NCBI GenBank assembly: GCA_002438685.1
Contig: DJQG01000094.1
Span: 1-6,699 of the forward strand
DNA length: 6,699 nucleotides
Source: Ruminococcaceae bacterium UBA6392
GTDB lineage: Bacteria > Bacillota > Clostridia > Oscillospirales > Acutalibacteraceae
Reading direction: 5' to 3'
Shown here: piece by piece, positions 4,880 through 6,699 of the stretch
How the letters are laid out: each line of letters begins with the position of its first letter
How positions within the stretch are numbered: the stretch's first letter is position 1
Made by a program: the position numbers and the translations under genes
The notes under the pieces: model-generated
Told to the model about the DNA's origin: nothing
The model's database searches: none
What the model saw: only the letters and a program-made list of their open reading frames with translations

Positions 4880-6454
4880 TTGGCAGAAGAAGTAAAAACC
4901 GCTGCGGTCGGCGATCAAGCCGGCGGTAATGCCGAAAATAGCGGATATGTTTATCAGAACAGACGCTATGTCGGAACCAAAGAGACAGTTGCATATGTCG
5001 TCTACGATATGTCGCAGAGCTTCAATATCAATACATATTCCGGACGCTTTGTCACCAACATTCTCCAGGTCAGTCTCAGGTTCCAGCGTATCGCAAATGT
5101 CATCAACGGCATCTGGGATGTTATCAACGATGTTCTTTTCGGCGCAATAGTCGACAAGACGAGAACAAGATGGGGAAAATTCAAGCCTTATCTCGTTGCG
5201 CTCGGTATTCCCGGAACGATAGGAACATGCATTTACTGGCTGCTGCCAATATTATTCTCGGGCAGAGGGCAGGAGGATATCTGGAAATTTATCGGATATC
5301 TCGCGCTGATGGTCGTGCGAGAGGGCGCGGGAACATTCAGAGCGATAGCCCAGAAGGGTATTCAGGCGACAATAACGCCGCACCCCGTTGACCGAACGCG
5401 ACTGATAACGATTGCCGATTTCGTCTCCGGTGCGCTCGGCGAAAAGCTGCCGGAACAGATAATGACGATTCTGCTCGATCTTATAGGCAGAAATAAAGTC
5501 AAGCTCACCCTTCAGGGAACGTTCGTTACCATGGGTCTGTTTACCGCTATAGTCGCGGGCGCGGGTGCGCTGTGGTTCTTCCTTATCTGTAAGGAGCGAG
5601 TCATGCAGTCCGTTGAGACGCCGAGCCTTAAAGCGAGTATCAAGTCGATAATCAACAACAAGCCGATTTTGCTTATGACGCTGTCGAGTATGCTCAGCGG
5701 ATTTGCAGTCGGCGGAAGTAAGCAGGACTATTATATAGATGTTCTCAATTTCGCTTCCCTCGGTCTTATTACCGGTATCCCCGGCTCCATAATCAATCCG
5801 TTCAGCTATATGGCTGTGCCGTGGTTCAGACGGCATTTCTCGAGCCGCTTCCTGTATATTATAGGAAACAAGATAGACGGTATATTGCTCGTCCCCGTGT
5901 TCTTAGTCGGCTGCATCGGCGGCAAGAAGCACGGACTTTATAAGAACGTTTGGGTCATGGGTATCGCAATGACACTTTGGGAGACTATATTCATGATCTT
6001 CTACGGCGTGCGCCGCATAATCCCGACCGAGATGTACAACGAAGCTATGGATTACTGCGAGTGGAAGAACGGCTACCGTACCGAGGGCATGACGAGCGTC
6101 GCTCAGGGTCTCGCCCAGAAGCTTTCGGGCATCGTCAGCAACTATATTTCCACATGGATAAAGCAGCTTATAGGCTATGACCTCACGCTCTATGTCAGAG
6201 GTACCGCGCAGTCCGATTCCACAAAGTTCGGTCTGTTCGCAATGTTCACCATTGTCCCGTTCCTCACCGGTATCGTCAGCATCGTTCCGATGCTCTTCTA
6301 TGACCTGAACGGTAAGAAGAAGGAGCAGATGTATGAGGAACTTCTTGAAAGAAGAGCGGCTCTCTCCAAGGAAGCCACGCTGGGCGACCTTGAGGCGCTT
6401 GAAAAGCTTGCCAAAGCTCAGGTGGAGATAGGCAACAGGAAGCAGGAACTTTAA
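4880..6454 (+). CDS. GPH-family (MelB-like) cation symporter, tandem copy 2
   Basis: A 524-aa paralogue of the preceding gene. By my count there are 75 differences and no gaps over the 503 residues from the shared Gly-Tyr-Val onward. The longest ORF begins at ATG 4859, but the start is set at TTG 4880 by the AGGAGG site and by comparison with copy 1. The MelB-type cation residues are kept as Asp80, Asn83 and Asp84, within the same TRTRWGKFKP signature, as is the AMDYCEWKNGYRTEGM motif near 389-404. The charged C-terminal tail (about 476-524) is also kept. The N-terminal 21 residues are the least conserved part. Clustered changes lie near residues 120-132, 329-335 and 457-469 (membrane or loop segments), which may alter substrate choice. 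It ends with tandem stops (TAA TAA) and has its own terminator. The substrate is unknown. Confidence 0.9.
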   Translation: MAEEVKTAAVGDQAGGNAENSGYVYQNRRYVGTKETVAYVVYDMSQSFNINTYSGRFVTNILQVSLRFQRIANVINGIWDVINDVLFGAIVDKTRTRWGKFKPYLVALGIPGTIGTCIYWLLPILFSGRGQEDIWKFIGYLALMVVREGAGTFRAIAQKGIQATITPHPVDRTRLITIADFVSGALGEKLPEQIMTILLDLIGRNKVKLTLQGTFVTMGLFTAIVAGAGALWFFLICKERVMQSVETPSLKASIKSIINNKPILLMTLSSMLSGFAVGGSKQDYYIDVLNFASLGLITGIPGSIINPFSYMAVPWFRRHFSSRFLYIIGNKIDGILLVPVFLVGCIGGKKHGLYKNVWVMGIAMTLWETIFMIFYGVRRIIPTEMYNEAMDYCEWKNGYRTEGMTSVAQGLAQKLSGIVSNYISTWIKQLIGYDLTLYVRGTAQSDSTKFGLFAMFTIVPFLTGIVSIVPMLFYDLNGKKKEQMYEELLERRAALSKEATLGDLEALEKLAKAQVEIGNRKQEL

Positions 6455-6499
6455 TAAAATCAAAGAGCACTGCATATCAGACGACAATAAAGCAGCATC

Positions 6500-6531
6500 A
6501 GTCCCGGCAGACTTTACTGCCGGGACTTTTT
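6500..6531 (+). terminator. Intrinsic terminator after the second GPH symporter
   Basis: A perfect 11-bp stem, AGTCCCGGCAG (6500-6510) and CTGCCGGGACT (6517-6527), with a 6-base loop. The final T of the stem continues into TTTTT (6527-6531). It starts 46 bases after the stop codon. Confidence 0.93.
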
Positions 6532-6621
6532 GCATATATAAAGCTGCATAATATGACAAAACAGGTTGATAATTGGGGATTTGTCTATCGCTCTATCCAT
6601 AGCAAAGTAAAAGCGAGAGAC

Positions 6622-6699
6622 TCAACCAATTTTTATAATCAAGCCTTCAATAGCCGCGCCGCAGTGTTCGAAGTCTGTCTGGGAAAGGCGAGGGAACGG
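6622..6699 (-). CDS. Possible C-terminal end of an unknown minus-strand gene (partial)
   Basis: A frame open from the right edge for 25 codons, ending at TGA (6624-6622). It includes DFEHCGAAIEGLI, and its codon choice (TTC, CGC, GAC, GGC, GCG) resembles the neighbouring genes. The same frame stays open past this TGA for about 34 more codons towards the symporter terminator, so this may be a broken gene or a repeat remnant rather than a true end. I recognise no family. The rest of 6532-6621 holds nothing I can support. Confidence 0.2.
   Translation of the reverse strand, partial: PFPRLSQTDFEHCGAAIEGLIIKIG

Larger units (their letters stand above)
3027..6454 (+). repeat. Tandem duplication: promoter plus symporter gene, two units
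   Basis: Unit 1 is about 3027-4683 and unit 2 about 4795-6454. They share the operator-like half-sites, 17-base promoter spacer, TGT extension, 35-base -10-to-start distance, AGGAGG with 7-nt spacing, TTG start and the whole protein. Many synonymous positions differ, while the proteins remain collinear without indels. This points to an old duplication held by purifying selection rather than a recent copy. The unit terminators differ in sequence. Confidence 0.85.

Noticed and set aside
6553..6699. Plus-strand ORF starting ATG at 6553 and open for 49 codons to the right edge
   Set aside because: It has no Shine-Dalgarno site, begins just after the terminator with no promoter between, and shows no recognisable motif.

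Overview
The window looks like chromosomal DNA from a low-to-mid GC, Gram-positive, anaerobic member of the Clostridia (an Oscillospirales-type gut bacterium would fit). This is inferred from GC-rich coding sequence next to AT-rich intergenic DNA, strong AGGAGG ribosome binding sites, TTG and GTG starts, extended -10 promoters and compact U-tailed terminators. No rRNA, tRNA, CRISPR array, insertion sequence or phage gene was seen.

Layout. 1-118 holds no supported gene. A probably bidirectional terminator (119-140) follows the minus-strand gene 162-1544, an ArsB/NhaD/SLC13-type ion transporter. Upstream of it lies a roughly 200-nt leader (about 1747-1545) that starts from a good sigma-70-type promoter. 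The leader contains an intrinsic terminator and a 41-codon small ORF that ends 3 nt before the transporter start. Next, also on the minus strand, is hemW (1810-2901), a radical-SAM heme chaperone. A 210-bp divergent intergenic region separates hemW from two plus-strand genes, 3112-4683 and 4880-6454. These are tandem paralogues of a GPH-type (MelB-like) cation symporter. Each has its own promoter, Shine-Dalgarno site, TTG start and terminator. The right end (6532-6699) holds only a doubtful partial minus-strand ORF.

How it works together. There is no single pathway. The two symporters are about 85% identical with no indels over 503 residues, and their promoter-to-start geometry is the same to the base. 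Both keep the acidic and Asn residues that bind the coupling cation in MelB. No sugar-cleaving enzyme or regulator lies beside them, so the substrate is unknown. The minus-strand transporter appears to be controlled by premature termination and possibly by translational coupling to a leader peptide. hemW is a housekeeping gene. The most interesting points are the attenuator-like leader, the conserved operator-like half-sites at both symporter promoters, and the old tandem duplication kept intact with separate transcription units.
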